7,128 nt of DNA from the NCBI GenBank assembly GCA_937974415.1, contig CALJXB010000465.1:1-7128 (forward strand), in the 5' to 3' direction. The position numbers and the translations under genes are program-made. A model generated the notes under the pieces. It was not told the origin of the DNA and made no database searches. It saw only the letters and a list, made by a program, of their open reading frames with translations. The DNA comes from an uncultured Kiloniellales bacterium (GTDB lineage Bacteria; Pseudomonadota; Alphaproteobacteria; Kiloniellales; JAKSDN01). Positions 6,351-7,128 of this stretch are shown one piece after another (the stretch's first letter is position 1; every line of letters starts with the position of its first letter).

Positions 6351-7128
6351 GGCCGGTGCCGGCCAGTTGCCGGCCGGGCTCGATCTGACGCGGGTCGGCG
6401 TGGAGCCGCCGCGCGATCCGAGCCACGGCGATCTCGCCACCAACGCCGCCATGGTGCTCGCCAAGGCGGCCGGGATGGCGCCGCGGGCGATCGCCGAGCC
6501 GCTCGCCGAGGCCCTGCGCTCGGCCGACGCAGTGGAGGCCGTCGAGGTGGCCGGCCCCGGCTTCATCAATCTGCGGCTGGCACCGGACTTCTGGCGGGAG
6601 CGCTTGGCGGAGATCCTGCTGGCCGGCACCGCCTACGGCGATTGCGATCTCGGACAGGGGCAGAAGGTCAACGTAGAGTACGTCTCGACCAACCCCACTG
6701 GGCCGCTCACGGTCGGCCACGCCCGTGGCGCCGTGGTCGGCGATGCGCTGGCTTCTCTTTTGGCTAAAGTGGGTTACGACGTCACTCGTGAGTATTACAT
6801 CAACGACGCCGGGGCCCAGGTCGACACCCTCGCGCGCTCGGCCTACCTGCGCTACTGCGAAGCCCTGGGTCGGGACATCGGCGAGATTCCGGAGGGGCTA
6901 TATCCCGGCGACTACCTCAAGGAGGTCGGCGCCGCCCTGGCCGAGACGCACGGCCCGGCGCTGCTCGATAAGCCGGAAGAGGACTGGCTGGCCGACGTCC
7001 GCGGCTTCGCGATCGATGCCATGATGGACCTGATTCGCCGGGACCTGGCGATGCTGGGCGTCGTGCAGGAGGTCTTCGCCTCCGAGCGCGCCCTAGTGGA
7101 GGCCGGCGGTGTCGAGGCGGTGCTGGAG
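6298..7128 (+). CDS. argS: arginyl-tRNA synthetase, N-terminal part (runs off the window)
   Basis: The 277 visible codons encode the start of ArgRS, the class I enzyme that charges tRNA-Arg. The N-terminal tRNA-binding (Add-1) domain spans about 1-105, with [15 protein letters not shown] (41-55) and FINLRL (108-113). The catalytic domain opens with [14 protein letters not shown] (124-137) and the HIGH-type signature [15 protein letters not shown] (138-152), then [16 protein letters not shown] (163-178). The KMSK loop and the anticodon-binding domain lie beyond the window. The first HIGH residue is Thr138 where His is usual. The ATG follows the dgt TAA with no gap and no strong Shine-Dalgarno, so coupled translation is likely. 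The first 17 codons are AT-rich, and the only AGA and CGA codons in the visible part are at residues 5 and 8. Confidence 0.97.
   Translation, partial: MNFFRSFREIVIEKLEELAGAGQLPAGLDLTRVGVEPPRDPSHGDLATNAAMVLAKAAGMAPRAIAEPLAEALRSADAVEAVEVAGPGFINLRLAPDFWRERLAEILLAGTAYGDCDLGQGQKVNVEYVSTNPTGPLTVGHARGAVVGDALASLLAKVGYDVTREYYINDAGAQVDTLARSAYLRYCEALGRDIGEIPEGLYPGDYLKEVGAALAETHGPALLDKPEEDWLADVRGFAIDAMMDLIRRDLAMLGVVQEVFASERALVEAGGVEAVLE

Overview
The window is GC-rich, with G or C at most third codon positions. It looks like chromosomal DNA of an alphaproteobacterium, probably Rhodospirillales-like. The main reason is the gene order xthA - erpA / dgt - argS with erpA and dgt divergent, which I recall as conserved in that class; this is recall of synteny, not a search result. 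There is no sign of phage, transposon, CRISPR, tRNA or rRNA.

Left part (1-2482, + strand): a ten-helix DMT/EamA-type transporter is followed after 25 bp by a complete M81-family (MlrC-like) metallopeptidase with a strong ribosome binding site. The two probably form one transcription unit for uptake or export and breakdown of an unknown peptide- or amide-like compound. The peptidase gene ends in a perfect 18-bp tandem duplication that repeats its last five codons and its stop codon.

Middle part (2483-2955): a 227-bp non-coding stretch carries a perfect DnaA box (TTATCCACA) inside an inverted repeat, then an imperfect palindrome. It precedes a small, unrecognised, GTG-started gene of 81 codons, which runs convergently into the rhomboid gene.

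Minus-strand block (2970-4949): erpA (Fe-S cluster insertion), xthA (exonuclease III / AP endonuclease) and a rhomboid intramembrane protease lie head to tail with 30-48 bp gaps and probably form an operon. A 145-bp divergent intergenic region separates erpA from dgt and holds a candidate erpA -10 box and GGGGCTT/AAGCCCC repeats that could pair in alternative ways.

Right part (5095-7128, + strand): dgt (HD-domain dNTP triphosphohydrolase) is followed with zero spacing (TAAATG) by argS (arginyl-tRNA synthetase), which runs off the window after 277 codons. The argS start lies in a strikingly AT-rich 70-bp patch (18 of 70 bases G or C), and the HIGH signature has Thr in place of its first His.

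Most of the window is housekeeping or ordinary metabolism. I see no convincing new multi-gene system. The points most worth a second look are the DnaA-box intergenic region with its orphan small gene, the duplicated stop codon, and the argS start region.
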